From the NCBI GenBank assembly GCA_964643075.1, contig CAZXQO010000012.1:29567-93566 (forward strand): 64,000 nt of DNA, read 5' to 3'. This DNA is from Desulfocucumis sp964643075. Lineage in GTDB: Bacteria > Bacillota > Desulfotomaculia > Desulfotomaculales > Desulfocucumaceae. The notes under the pieces were generated by a model. The model searched no databases. It had not been told where the DNA came from and saw only the letters and a program-made list of their open reading frames with translations. This document shows positions 32,076 to 41,480 of the stretch, piece after piece. Made by a program: the position numbers and the translations under genes. Within the stretch, counting starts at the first letter, position 1. Each line of letters opens with the position of its first letter.

Positions 32076-33131
32076 TTATCTTCTCCTTAAAAAAGCCGGA
32101 ATGTCCAGTTCGTCGTGGGTGCTGAAAGGTTTGAGCACATCCGGTTCCTGTTGCTTAACCTTCTCCCTCCTTCCTGCTATCTGGTCAAAGCCTGTGGCAA
32201 TAACGGTCACCCTTACCTCGTCTTCCATACGTTCGTCAATCACCGCGCCGAAAATAATATTGGCCTCGGGATCGGCTGCCTGGGAAATAATTTCTGCGGC
32301 CTCGTTCACTTCAAACAACCCCAGGGATGAACCGCCGGTTATATTCAGCAACACTCCTCTGGCGCCCTCAATGGAAGTTTCCAGCAGCGGACTGGATATG
32401 GCCAGCCGGGCTGCCTCAGCAGCCCTGTTTTCACCGCTGGCGCTGCCTATACCCATCAGCGCCGAGCCTGTTTCTTTCATAATTGTTTTTACATCGGCAA
32501 AGTCAAGGTTTATTAAACCTGGTACCGCGATCAAGTCGGAAATACCCTGCACGCCCTGACGCAGCACATCGTCCGCAATGCGGAAGGCCTCAACGATGGA
32601 GGTGTGTTTGTCGATAACCTGCAGCAGCCGGTCATTGGGAATGGTAATCAGCGTATCGACCTTCGCCTTAAGGTTCTGGGTCCCGGACTCGGCCTGGCTC
32701 ATGCGCTTCCTGCCCTCAAAGGTAAAAGGCTTGGTAACCACCCCCACGGTCAGGGCGCCCATCTCCTTGGCCACCTCTGCCACCACCGGAGCAGCCCCGG
32801 TGCCTGTACCCCCGCCCATGCCGGCTGTCACAAAGACCATATCAGCACCCTTAAGTGCCTGAATGATATCGTCCCGACTCTCTTCCGCCGCTTTTTGACC
32901 AATATCCGGGTTGGCGCCGGCTCCCAGTCCTTTGGTAAGCTTGGATCCAATTTGAATTTTAGTTCCGGTCTGGGAGAGTTGCAAGGCCTGGGCGTCAGTA
33001 TTTACTGAAATAAACTCAACGCCTTTCAGGCCGGCACTTATCATCCTGTTCACAGCATTGTTACCGCCGCCCCCCACACCAATCACCTTTATATTAGCAA
33101 GCGGTTCCTGGTCGAGTTCAAATTCAAGCAT
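32076..33131 (-). CDS. ftsZ: Cell division protein FtsZ
   Basis: Tubulin-like GTPase forming the Z-ring. 351 residues from the ATG at 33131, chosen because AGGAGG is 7 nt ahead and the family N-terminus MLEFELDQEPLANIKVIGVGGGG begins here. GTP-binding signature AGMGGGTGTGAAPVVAEVA, T7 loop NLDFADVKTIM and the C-terminal conserved peptide LDIPAFLRRR (FtsA/SepF-binding) are present. The linker is only about 20 residues. Downstream of ftsA as usual. Confidence 0.98.
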   Translation of the reverse strand: MLEFELDQEPLANIKVIGVGGGGNNAVNRMISAGLKGVEFISVNTDAQALQLSQTGTKIQIGSKLTKGLGAGANPDIGQKAAEESRDDIIQALKGADMVFVTAGMGGGTGTGAAPVVAEVAKEMGALTVGVVTKPFTFEGRKRMSQAESGTQNLKAKVDTLITIPNDRLLQVIDKHTSIVEAFRIADDVLRQGVQGISDLIAVPGLINLDFADVKTIMKETGSALMGIGSASGENRAAEAARLAISSPLLETSIEGARGVLLNITGGSSLGLFEVNEAAEIISQAADPEANIIFGAVIDERMEDEVRVTVIATGFDQIAGRREKVKQQEPDVLKPFSTHDELDIPAFLRRR

Positions 33132-33161
33132 TAAATATCCTCCTTCGCAGCTTATCCGCAC

Positions 33162-34382
33162 TTATTTTTGTCTGGTAGCCCCGAAAAACTTTATTAAACT
33201 TTTCCACATGCCTCTACGTCCTTTATTATAGGTATGGAAATCATCTTCGCAATAATTTTGCAGCAATCCCACAGCCGCAGTACAGCTGCAGCCCTCCACA
33301 GCCTTATCCGCCGCCATGCCGGATGTCCTGCTGCCCGCTATCCTCACGGGCATACCAAGGTATTCCGCAGCATATTCACCGAGCCCCTTCAAGGCGGCTC
33401 CACCGCCCGTAAACACCAGTCCTCCGGGAAGGGCCAAGTCAGCAGCCATGCTTTTCACCGCCGCCTTAACCAGGTCTAGAACCTCACAAACCCTGGCCTC
33501 AATGATCTCTCTGGCAAATTGGTACTTTATCTCATGGGCGCCGGTATTGCTAATCCCCGGCACTTCAAAGGTATCATGGTCAGTCGTACCCAGTCCTGAT
33601 TGAATTTTAATTTGTCCGGCCGCCTCCAGGGTGGTTCTCAACCCCACCGCCAAATCGCCGGTGATATGCTCCCCGCCAACTGGCAGAAGTCTAAACCCCA
33701 GCTGGCTGCCATAATTGTAAACGGCCACCCCGGTGGATACAGCGCCCAGGTCGACCAGTGCGGTTCCCAGTTGCATTTCGGTACTTTTCAGAACCTCACC
33801 GGCAGCAGCCAGGGTGGAAGGGATAAAACTCCAGGGTTGCAGCGATAACCTTTGTAAAACGCCGGTCAGTAAATCTATCAGTTTGCTGTCGACAGTAAGC
33901 AATCCGGCTGTTAACTCCAGGCTCTTGAATTTCATGCCCAGAGGTGTCTTTACTCCGCAGACAGAGTCAACTGTGTATTCAAAGGGTATAACTTTAAGGA
34001 TTTGGCGTTCGGAAGGAATATCTTCAATGGCCACAAGGCGCTGCAGCCTGTCAAGATCGGATTGATTAACCCTGCGGGCACTGCCCGACGTAAACCGGGC
34101 CGAGGCGGGTTTTAATTCGGCAGTATAGCCCGTGAAACCAACCCTAACGGCTGAAACCTTCAATCCTGCGGCTTTTTCTGCTTTTTCAAGGGCTTCTCCT
34201 ATGCAGTGGGCAAGACCATCAGGGTCAGTAATATCACCCCTGCGCATGCCTATAGTAGGACAGGAGGCAATGGCTGCGGGTATGCAACTGCCATAATCAC
34301 AAGCAATGGCCGCAACGATACTGCTGTTGCCGACATCAATGCCAGCAGGGGTGTATTTTCCTTTTTCGGCCAAGCCAGACAC
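33162..34382 (-). CDS. ftsA: Cell division protein FtsA (divergent)
   Basis: Actin-like membrane tether for FtsZ. 406 residues, with AGIDVGNSSIVAAIA (phosphate 1), a 1C subdomain, TALVDLGAVSTGVAVY (phosphate 2), GGLVFTGGGAALKGLGEYAA (adenosine loop), and the C-terminal amphipathic helix GMWKSLIKFFG for membrane attachment. Compared with Bacillus FtsA it is divergent and cysteine-rich near the end (EGCSCTAAVG), as in other Peptococcaceae. Thirty bases before ftsZ; probably co-transcribed. Confidence 0.92.
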   Translation of the reverse strand: MSGLAEKGKYTPAGIDVGNSSIVAAIACDYGSCIPAAIASCPTIGMRRGDITDPDGLAHCIGEALEKAEKAAGLKVSAVRVGFTGYTAELKPASARFTSGSARRVNQSDLDRLQRLVAIEDIPSERQILKVIPFEYTVDSVCGVKTPLGMKFKSLELTAGLLTVDSKLIDLLTGVLQRLSLQPWSFIPSTLAAAGEVLKSTEMQLGTALVDLGAVSTGVAVYNYGSQLGFRLLPVGGEHITGDLAVGLRTTLEAAGQIKIQSGLGTTDHDTFEVPGISNTGAHEIKYQFAREIIEARVCEVLDLVKAAVKSMAADLALPGGLVFTGGGAALKGLGEYAAEYLGMPVRIAGSRTSGMAADKAVEGCSCTAAVGLLQNYCEDDFHTYNKGRRGMWKSLIKFFGATRQK

Positions 34383-34468
34383 CCTCCGACCATACTTTAC
34401 TTAAAATGTAAAGTTCAACGTCGCCTTGATTTTCCCTTTTTATATCTTTAATTCTAAGTAATAAAAAA

Positions 34469-34810
34469 TTATTTTTTTAACAAATGTCGTCTGATTATGG
34501 CTAAATTCTGAAAAAGCCTGACACCGAAGGCCACCACCGCAGCCAGATATAAATCGATGCCAAGCCTTTCCCCGATGAAGGCAAGGCCTGCGGCTAACAG
34601 GGCGTTGCTGAAAAATCCGGTAATGAATATTTTGTTGTCATAGTGATCCTCCATGGCCGCCCTGATACCCCCAAAAACGGAGTCAAGGGCCGCCAGGGCG
34701 GCCACGGACATGTATTTGGCATAAGCCTGGGGTAATGCCACCGGTATATTAAGCCCTATTAACACACCAAACAACAGTCCTGTTGCAGCTAGTCCAATAC
34801 CGACCCACAC
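34469..34810 (-). CDS. sbp: Small basic protein (Sbp, DUF1290)
   Basis: 113-residue membrane protein with three hydrophobic segments (about 4-24, 67-80, 84-97) and a basic C-terminus (RRHLLKK). The DUF1290 signature YMSVAALAALDSVFGGIRAAMEDHYDNKIFITGFFSNALLAAGLAFIGERLGIDLYLAAVVAFGVRLFQNLA is strong. Located between ftsQ/DUF881 and ftsA, the standard place in Firmicutes. Function unknown. Start is GTG with GAGGTGG upstream. Confidence 0.93.
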   Translation of the reverse strand: MWVGIGLAATGLLFGVLIGLNIPVALPQAYAKYMSVAALAALDSVFGGIRAAMEDHYDNKIFITGFFSNALLAAGLAFIGERLGIDLYLAAVVAFGVRLFQNLAIIRRHLLKK

Positions 34811-34880
34811 CGGAAACCACCTCTTTTTATATTGATTTTTCTGCCCTGCCGGTCAACTCTTACCGGATTGTGACCACCCG

Positions 34881-35570
34881 CTATGACGTTTTTGAATATT
34901 TTATGTCCGGTTGACCGGTATAAGCCGGTATCACCAGTGATTCCCGGGACTTGACTTCAATCATGATACCCAAGGTCCTCAGGGATTCCACCAGGCCGCT
35001 GGGGATTTCCAGGGCACTTTTAAGAACATCCCGATTACCCACCGCCAGCACCCTGTAAGGAGGTGTCAGCCTGGTAAGATTGACGTTTATAAATTTTCCG
35101 GCAAATCTTATTTCGGAGGTGGCTATAATCCTCTGTCCGTTGACGGATATGGCTTCCGCCCCGGCAGCCCTCAATTCGTTAACCAGACCCAGAATATCCA
35201 CATCCTGAATACCGGACATAAAGTCGACAGCTTTGTTTCCGGGCGGCGTATTAAGCACAACCTCAACACCCGGTCCCTTAACCTCCACGAAACCTGCATA
35301 AAAACGCGCTTTTTCCAATTCGCTCTTGATGGCAGCGGTTGCCTGACTCTGCCCCTTGCGGGCCTGCGCCAGCTTGTACTTCAAGTCGTCGACCTCATTC
35401 TCCAGCTTACCTATATCCTTGTCCGACTGACGCAGTTCTAAAGTCAATTCCTGAGCCCGGTCCGAAGGCACTCCTTGCTCTATAAACCGGTTGGTCCTAA
35501 ACTGGACGGCCAGCATTAGTCCCACCACCAGAGCAACCAGGGTGATGGAATAATAAAAAGATTTTTTCAC
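34881..35570 (-). CDS. DUF881 family protein
   Basis: 229 residues: N-terminal membrane anchor (about 8-24), a coiled coil (about 35-85, RAQELTLELRQSDKDIGKLENEVDDLKYKLAQA) and the extracellular DUF881 core (GPGVEVVLN ... DVDILGLVNELRAAGAEAISVNGQRIIATSEIRFAG ... PPYRVLAVG). Paralogue of its upstream neighbour, whose stop it overlaps as ATGA, so the pair is translationally coupled. DUF881 proteins occur with ftsA/ftsQ in spore formers; a division role is inferred from location. Confidence 0.93.
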   Translation of the reverse strand: MKKSFYYSITLVALVVGLMLAVQFRTNRFIEQGVPSDRAQELTLELRQSDKDIGKLENEVDDLKYKLAQARKGQSQATAAIKSELEKARFYAGFVEVKGPGVEVVLNTPPGNKAVDFMSGIQDVDILGLVNELRAAGAEAISVNGQRIIATSEIRFAGKFINVNLTRLTPPYRVLAVGNRDVLKSALEIPSGLVESLRTLGIMIEVKSRESLVIPAYTGQPDIKYSKTS

Positions 35571-36295
35571 TGCCCAGCCTCCTTTTCATCCGCCGGCCTG
35601 GCATATTCGCAACTAAGGGCGCCGGAGTAGGCGGGTATAGTAACCTGAGAAACCTTTTTGATGTTAACCATACCATATCGTTGCAGATCATCTACTACTC
35701 CACCCCTCATTTTAAGAGAGTTGACCATGTTGTCCGGATTGCCAATTGCCGTAATGACAAAGGGAGGAGTCATCCTCTGATTTTTATTGGTCAGTATGGT
35801 GGGCCCAGCGCAGCGGATTTCACTGGTACTCAATAGTCTCTGATTGTTTATGGCCAGCGCCTCCACCCCCGCAGCCTTCAATTCATTGAGCACCTTTAAT
35901 ACGTCCTCGTCATGCAGCAAATACAAATTTGGGTTTTGACCGGGCTGCTCCACTATGCTACTGTCATTCAAAGTGACTTCCACACCCGGGCCAATGACCC
36001 CGGTAAGGCCGGCCTCAATGCGGTAAACCATCAATTCTTCTTTCATTGAACCAATTTCAGCACCGGTAGCCACTTTGTCCAACTGTTGCCTCAAGTCATT
36101 AGCCTGTTGCTGTAAAGCATCCCTTTTCTCCCGGGCATCGTTAACCCTGGTGACAAGGGTCTGCGCCCTTAGCATCTCAGGAGTTTTCTGGGTCTGCAGG
36201 TTACTGGTCACCCGAAACTGAACTGCCAGCAGCAACCCCAGCACAAGTCCTACAACGACCATCGCTATATGGTAATTATGCGTTTTTTTAAACAT
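35567..36295 (-). CDS. DUF881 family protein
   Basis: 242 residues from the ATG at 36295, which has GGGGAG 7 nt upstream; the ORF extends to 36358 but would overlap ftsQ. Anchor (about 9-26), coiled coil (about 44-80), then DUF881: GPGVEVTLNDSSI, DEDVLKVLNELKAAGVEALAINNQRLLSTSEIRCAGPTI, TPPFVITAIGNPDN. Clearly a tandem duplicate of the following gene. It directly follows ftsQ. Confidence 0.93.
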   Translation of the reverse strand: MFKKTHNYHIAMVVVGLVLGLLLAVQFRVTSNLQTQKTPEMLRAQTLVTRVNDAREKRDALQQQANDLRQQLDKVATGAEIGSMKEELMVYRIEAGLTGVIGPGVEVTLNDSSIVEQPGQNPNLYLLHDEDVLKVLNELKAAGVEALAINNQRLLSTSEIRCAGPTILTNKNQRMTPPFVITAIGNPDNMVNSLKMRGGVVDDLQRYGMVNIKKVSQVTIPAYSGALSCEYARPADEKEAGQ

Positions 36296-36308
36296 AGTAT
36301 CTCCCCTG

Positions 36309-37049
36309 CTACTGATCAGAATATTTGACAACGGGGGAACCAACGTAAGAAAGGTCAATATATGCTATCTTTTTGCCTTTTGCTTTCAGCTCGCTGAGCA
36401 CACGGGAAAGAACCAGGCCTTTTTCGGAAATGTCGGATGCCGTTCCCAGTCTGCATTGTACCCCGTCCAGAGTGTACAGGCAAACATCACCCTGTGTACC
36501 AACATTAACCTCCGACAACTCCGGCAGCAAAACAGAGGGCAACTGGCTTACAACCCCAAGGGCTACCCCCAATCCCTCTCCTTTGACAGGCTTACCCGGC
36601 GGCGGAATAGCACACTTCAAGCCAGTTATTACAGGCAAGTTGCGATCCGAGGGAAGACCCTTCTGTAGATAAACACCCTCGCTATCTACCTGTGCAAAAC
36701 CGTCAGAAGACGGCAGCAGGGCCAGTGGGGTACGCTCGGTTATTTTGATAACCACGGAGGAGGGAAGTCTCCTGCTTAATTCAGCTGATTTCAGCATGGG
36801 GATTATTTTTAGCCGCTCCGAAGCTTCCTGTAAATTTATTTTAAAAATGTTTTCACCCTTATTGACGCCTGCTACAGATATTATTTTTTCAGAAGCTAGA
36901 AAATGGTTGCCTTCTATTACTATATCCTGCACCTCAAAAAGAGGCGAACGTATCAGTATGTATAACGCCAGCAAAGCCACGAGAATAAAAAAAATACTTT
37001 CCAAGAGGTTGTAGCGGCGCTTTTTTTTATGCTTGGCTAATTCCGGCAA
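36309..37049 (-). CDS. ftsQ: Cell division protein FtsQ/DivIB
   Basis: Bitopic divisome protein. 246 residues from the TTG at 37049, preceded by GGGGGAGGTATC; the frame remains open to 37136 but that part reads through the ribosome site. Basic cytoplasmic start (KHKKKRRYN), one transmembrane helix (about 20-36, SIFFILVALLALYILI), POTRA domain (VQDIVIEGNHFLASEKIISVAGVNKGENIF) and the beta domain ending IDLSYVGSPVVKYSDQ. Separated from murA by a small gene with its own signals. Confidence 0.93.
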   Translation of the reverse strand: MPELAKHKKKRRYNLLESIFFILVALLALYILIRSPLFEVQDIVIEGNHFLASEKIISVAGVNKGENIFKINLQEASERLKIIPMLKSAELSRRLPSSVVIKITERTPLALLPSSDGFAQVDSEGVYLQKGLPSDRNLPVITGLKCAIPPPGKPVKGEGLGVALGVVSQLPSVLLPELSEVNVGTQGDVCLYTLDGVQCRLGTASDISEKGLVLSRVLSELKAKGKKIAYIDLSYVGSPVVKYSDQ

Positions 37050-37353
37050 GATACCTCCCCCCCCCGGCTTAACCCAAAAATATCGTTCCCTGTAACGTAC
37101 AATAAAATTTAATTGATAACCAATTCTTTTCTGCATGATCTTTTTGCAATATTAAACTATTATACCAACCTGCGGAATTATGTCCAATACAGCTTAAGTG
37201 CCGAATGCGGTAATATTTCCGCCTTCCGTTCAGCAGCGCACCTTCTCTGTGTAATTCTTTTTCTAGTGTAATTCTTATTCATAACAGATAAAATTCCTTT
37301 TATCTGTTGATATCTTTATATTTAACAACTTTTCGTCAAACTAAAATAAAAAG

Positions 37354-37386
37354 AAAAAAGCGGTTAAACCCATCAGGGCTAACCGC
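37354..37386 (-). terminator. Terminator of the small gene before ftsQ
   Basis: Minus strand GCGGTTA and TAACCGC arms followed by TTTTTTCTTTTT. The stop codon of the 79-residue ORF is inside the left arm, supporting that ORF as a real gene. Confidence 0.82.
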
Positions 37387-37618
37387 CGATACCTTTTGAC
37401 CCACCTATTATTTTTGAACCAGTTATTTTTTCAAAAGGGTCTATCCCTTTACCGCCGTTAATTAATTTACAACGCATCATCCTGCAGGCAAGTATATTTC
37501 CCTCCCTGGCAGTACGGCAAATATATTTGATTTCCTCCCTTCCCTTGTTGCCTCTGACCTGCAGCCTTACAGTCCTGTCGAGCAGGTAGCAGTGTCTTGA
37601 TTCAAAATTAATAATCAT
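37379..37618 (-). CDS. Small hypothetical protein
   Basis: 79 residues; no family recognised. Starts MIINFESRHCYLLDRTVRLQVRGNKGREEIKYICRTA; contains three cysteines and many basic residues and ends KIIGGSKGIGG. AGGTGG stands 8 nt before the ATG, and a strong terminator starts at the stop codon, so it appears to be a monocistronic gene inside the mur/fts cluster. The composition suggests a small soluble or nucleic-acid-binding protein; that is only a guess. Confidence 0.65.
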   Translation of the reverse strand: MIINFESRHCYLLDRTVRLQVRGNKGREEIKYICRTAREGNILACRMMRCKLINGGKGIDPFEKITGSKIIGGSKGIGG

Positions 37619-37912
37619 AATTACACCACCTATAAATATTTGTTATTAAATTACCCTTGCTGTAACTATTTGCCTTCATTTGTAGATTTATCATATTTCG
37701 AGGAGGTTTTACCATCCTCCAATGGTATGATTTTTTTGTAGTACCACGAAGGAGACTCATACTTCCTGTTTAGGCCGGTTTTCTCACAAACTAAAGCTAC
37801 TGGCGTGCGGTGCCGCTCTATCTCCGCCCGTGGTCATATTTAATTCCTTTGATACCTCTTTCCACCCTGCCAGTCAGACCTTGTCCAAAATGCCACCAAA
37901 AAAGAGTCCACA

Positions 37913-39166
37913 TTAACTGTGCACCCTGATGATTCTTGCGCCCAATGCGCTATATTTTCTTTCCAGCTTTTCATAGCCCCGGTCTATATGATCTATATTT
38001 TCTATCACGCTGCCGTTGTCGGCGGCCATGGCCGCCAGCACCAGCGCCGCCCCCGCCCGCAGGTCCGAGGCTTCCACCACCGCCCCGCTGAGCTTTGTCA
38101 TCCCTTTGATTATGGCGGTTTGCCCCTCTACCTTTATATCGGCGCCCATTCTCCTGAATTCGCTTACATGTTTGAAACGATTTTCAAAAACCATCTCACT
38201 TATTATGCTGGTACCGTCCACCATAGTCAGCAGTGCCATTATTTGCGGCTGCAGGTCAGTGGGAAATCCCGGATAAAACAATGTCTTTATATCAACGGCG
38301 CAGGGCCTGCCCCTGGCTGATACCCGGATGGTGTCTTCCCCCACAGCTATCTGAACCCCTGCCTCTCTGAGCTTGGCAATGAGGGATTCGACGTGCTCCG
38401 GAATTACATTGGCCACCGTGACGTCACCGCATGTTATGGCCGCCGCGATCATATGGGTGCCGGCTTCAATGCGGTCGGGGATAACCGTATGTGCTGTGCT
38501 CCCCAGGGAGGATACGCCCTTTATTTTTATTATATCGGTACCCGCTCCCCTGATATCCGCTCCCATTTTACTGAGAAAATTTTGCAGGTCTACTATTTCC
38601 GGCTCTCTGGCGGCATTCCTGATTGTGGTAATGCCCGAACTTAAGGCGGCCGCCATCATAATATTCTCCGTAGCACCCACACTGGGCATATCCAGATGTA
38701 TTTCGGCTCCTCTGACAATATCGGCCTCAGCCGTTATATAGCCGAATTTCTCCGTTATCCGGGCTCCCAGTGATGCCATGCCCTTCAGGTGAAGATTCAT
38801 GGGTCTGGAACCGATGTCACAACCCCCCGGGTGGCTTACAGTCATTTTTTTAAAACGTCCCAGCATGGGTCCCAACACCAGATTGGACGCCCTCATTTTT
38901 CTGGTTAATTCTTCACTGACTTCCCAGCAGTTAATCTGGCCGGCATCAACCCGGACTGTGCCGCCTTCCCTGGTCACCCTGGCCCCCAGATATTGCAGCA
39001 CCTCACACATAACATCCACATCCCTCAGTTGGGGAACCCCGTGGATGAGACTTTCACCCGGGTTCAGCAGAGTAGCAGCCAGTATGGGCAAAGAAGCGTT
39101 TTTGCTGCCGCTGACGCTTATCCTGCCCTGTAGCCGCTGACCCCCTACAACCATAAACCTTGCCAT
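37913..39166 (-). CDS. murA: UDP-N-acetylglucosamine 1-carboxyvinyltransferase
   Basis: First committed step of peptidoglycan synthesis; transfers enolpyruvate from PEP to UDP-GlcNAc. 417 residues, full length. Active-site loop with Cys about 115: SHPGGCDIGSRPMNLHLKGM. Lys22 region GSKNASLPILAA, C-terminal RAGAALVLAAMAADN and DHIDRGYEKLERKYSALGA. Sixteen bases downstream of murB; last gene of the mur run before a 294-bp gap. Confidence 0.97.
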   Translation of the reverse strand: MARFMVVGGQRLQGRISVSGSKNASLPILAATLLNPGESLIHGVPQLRDVDVMCEVLQYLGARVTREGGTVRVDAGQINCWEVSEELTRKMRASNLVLGPMLGRFKKMTVSHPGGCDIGSRPMNLHLKGMASLGARITEKFGYITAEADIVRGAEIHLDMPSVGATENIMMAAALSSGITTIRNAAREPEIVDLQNFLSKMGADIRGAGTDIIKIKGVSSLGSTAHTVIPDRIEAGTHMIAAAITCGDVTVANVIPEHVESLIAKLREAGVQIAVGEDTIRVSARGRPCAVDIKTLFYPGFPTDLQPQIMALLTMVDGTSIISEMVFENRFKHVSEFRRMGADIKVEGQTAIIKGMTKLSGAVVEASDLRAGAALVLAAMAADNGSVIENIDHIDRGYEKLERKYSALGARIIRVHS

Positions 39167-39181
39167 ACCGCCACCTCCGCC

Positions 39182-40093
39182 TCAGTCGTCACCCACTATC
39201 TGAACCTCGGGCATCAGCTCAATGCTAAAATGCTGATATACTCTCTCCCTGACGGTTTCAATCAATTTAAGAACCTCCCCGGCAGTGGCTCCGCCCAGGT
39301 TAACAATGAAATTGGCATGTTTCCCGGACACCTCGACGCACCCCAGTCTCAAACCCTTGCAGCCCGCCAGTTCAATGAGGCGGCCTGCGGAATCCCCGGG
39401 CGGGTTTTTGAAAACACTTCCGGCGTTGGGTAAATCATAAGGCTGGGAAAATTTTCTGGCTCGCAGATAATCTTCCATCTTTTCCCTGATTTCTTGCCGG
39501 CTGCTATAGACCCCCCGGAAAGCTCCTTCTACTACAATATATGCGGAATTTAACAAATTGCTTTTGCGGTAGCCGAAACCCAAATCCCTTGCCGGACGCC
39601 GGCAAAGCTCTCCCCGGAAATCCAGCAGGGCAACCTCTTCAACCACTTTACTGACGGATGAACCATTGGCGCCGGCGTTCATTACCACCGCGCCTCCCAC
39701 CGTGCCCGGTATGCCCGCCAGGAATTCAAAACCCCCCATGCCGGCGTTGCAGGCTTCGGCGACAAGCTGTCCCAGCTTAACCCCCGCACCGGCGGTTATC
39801 ACATCATTATTTATATGTAGGGTGGCCATCCCGGCTCCTACCTTTACCACTATGCCGCGGATTCCCCCATCCCGGACCAACAGGTTTGTGCCGGCCCCGA
39901 TTACTGTTAGCGGCAAATTTGAGACGTGGCTGAAATTAATTATGTGCTGCAAATCCTCAGTGCCCCGCAGGTCCACCAGAAACTGTGCAGGGCCACCGAT
40001 ACGCCAACTGGTATGCAGGCGCATCGGCTCTTCCACCATGATGGGGCTGGATATGGCTTCCGCCAGTCCACGGGCCAGGTCTGCTGCAGCCAT
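39182..40093 (-). CDS. murB: UDP-N-acetylenolpyruvoylglucosamine reductase
   Basis: FAD-dependent reduction of the enolpyruvyl group to UDP-MurNAc. 303 residues from the ATG at 40093, two bases after the murC stop, with GGAGGG ahead. Type IIa-like: HTSWRIGGPAQFLVDL, VIGAGTNLLVRDGGIRGIVV, AGIPGTVGGAVVMNAGA, PNAGSVFKNPPGDSAGRLIELAGCKGL, HANFIVN. Cytoplasmic. Confidence 0.97.
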   Translation of the reverse strand: MAAADLARGLAEAISSPIMVEEPMRLHTSWRIGGPAQFLVDLRGTEDLQHIINFSHVSNLPLTVIGAGTNLLVRDGGIRGIVVKVGAGMATLHINNDVITAGAGVKLGQLVAEACNAGMGGFEFLAGIPGTVGGAVVMNAGANGSSVSKVVEEVALLDFRGELCRRPARDLGFGYRKSNLLNSAYIVVEGAFRGVYSSRQEIREKMEDYLRARKFSQPYDLPNAGSVFKNPPGDSAGRLIELAGCKGLRLGCVEVSGKHANFIVNLGGATAGEVLKLIETVRERVYQHFSIELMPEVQIVGDD

Positions 40094-40094
40094 G

Positions 40095-41480
40095 TCAGAC
40101 ACCCTCCGCAGCCTGCAGCCTGTTAACCAGTTCAACACCTGCAGTCCAGATATTACCGGCGCCTATGGTCAGTATTAAATCTCCGGGACGGGCGAACTGA
40201 ACCAGATAGTCCACGATCTCCTCCCGGGTGGGAAGAAATGTCACCTGCCTGTTTTCATTGTTTTCTATAGCCTCTGCGATCAGGCGGGCACTAACGCCCT
40301 CAATGGGCTGTTCCCCGGCGCTGTATATATCACATAGTATGATGACGTCAGCATTGGAAAATGCCGTGCCAAACCGCTCCCACAATAGAGACGTCCGTGT
40401 ATAACGGTGGGGTTGAAAAACCGATATTACCCTGCCTTTAACCACTTGCCGGGCCGCTTTCAGCGTAGCCTTGATTTCACTGGGATGGTGGGCGTAATCA
40501 TCCACAACCCTGATTCCCCGGACCTCTCCCATAAGCTGAAATCTTCTTCCGACCCCAGTAAAGGTTTTTAAGGCCCGGGCAATGGCGCTGAATTCCAGTC
40601 CCGCCCAGCGGGCTGCGGCCACTACGCCCAAAGCGTTGGACATATTGTGCACACCGGGCACCGTAAGTTCCAGCAGTCCCAGCCGTTGATTTTTGAAATA
40701 TACTTCCCCCCGGGAAACCATACCGTTTAACTGCAGGTTACGCAGGGTATAATCAGCGCTCTGCTCCCGGATGCCGTAAAAAACCCGGGGTCCGCTATAA
40801 TCTGCAGCGATTTTCTTTACACCGGGATCGTCCAGACACAATACGGCCAGGCCATTAGAAGTCACTTTGCCTATAAATGTACTGAAAGCCTCCTGTATCT
40901 TTTCCACGGTTCCGTAATAATCAAGATGGTCATCTTCTACGTTGGTTATAATAACCGCTGCGGGGTTCAGCTTGAGAAAAGAGCCGTCGCTTTCGTCAGC
41001 CTCAGCCACCAGAAATTTGCCCCGTCCCAGCTTGGCGTTACCGCCAATATCGTTCAATTCACCTCCAACCACTATGGTGGGATCAAGACCGTTGTTTTCC
41101 AATACCAGGGCCAGCATCGAAGTCGTGGTAGTCTTTCCGTGGGCCCCGGCCACCGCGATGCCCAATTGCCTTTTCATCAGCAGGGCCAGTAAATCTCCCC
41201 GGTGAATAACGGGAATCCCCGTTTGCTCTGCCTGAACCAGCTCCGGGTTATCTTTTTTGATAGCGCTGGACACCACCACCAGTTGGGCATCCCCTACATT
41301 CCTGGCCAGATGACCGGTATGACAAACAGCTCCCTGCTGCTCCAGCCGCCCAGTTATCTGGGACCCGACCAGATCAGAGCCGCTTACAGCATGACCGAGT
41401 TCAAGCAGAATTCTTGCCAGCCCGCTCATGCCGGCCCCCCCTATGCCTATAAAGTGCACCCGCTCAGGTATATCTCGCAA
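40095..41480 (-). CDS. murC: UDP-N-acetylmuramate-L-alanine ligase
   Basis: Adds L-Ala to UDP-MurNAc with ATP. 461 residues. N-terminal FIGIGGAGMSGLARILLE, ATP loop GAHGKTTTTSML, EADESDGSFLKL, central NVEDDHLDYYG, C-terminal VDDYAHHPSEIKATL and FQPHRYTRT. Normal length and start. Separated from murG by a 577-bp gap carrying a palindromic repeat cluster. Confidence 0.98.
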   Translation of the reverse strand: MRDIPERVHFIGIGGAGMSGLARILLELGHAVSGSDLVGSQITGRLEQQGAVCHTGHLARNVGDAQLVVVSSAIKKDNPELVQAEQTGIPVIHRGDLLALLMKRQLGIAVAGAHGKTTTTSMLALVLENNGLDPTIVVGGELNDIGGNAKLGRGKFLVAEADESDGSFLKLNPAAVIITNVEDDHLDYYGTVEKIQEAFSTFIGKVTSNGLAVLCLDDPGVKKIAADYSGPRVFYGIREQSADYTLRNLQLNGMVSRGEVYFKNQRLGLLELTVPGVHNMSNALGVVAAARWAGLEFSAIARALKTFTGVGRRFQLMGEVRGIRVVDDYAHHPSEIKATLKAARQVVKGRVISVFQPHRYTRTSLLWERFGTAFSNADVIILCDIYSAGEQPIEGVSARLIAEAIENNENRQVTFLPTREEIVDYLVQFARPGDLILTIGAGNIWTAGVELVNRLQAAEGV

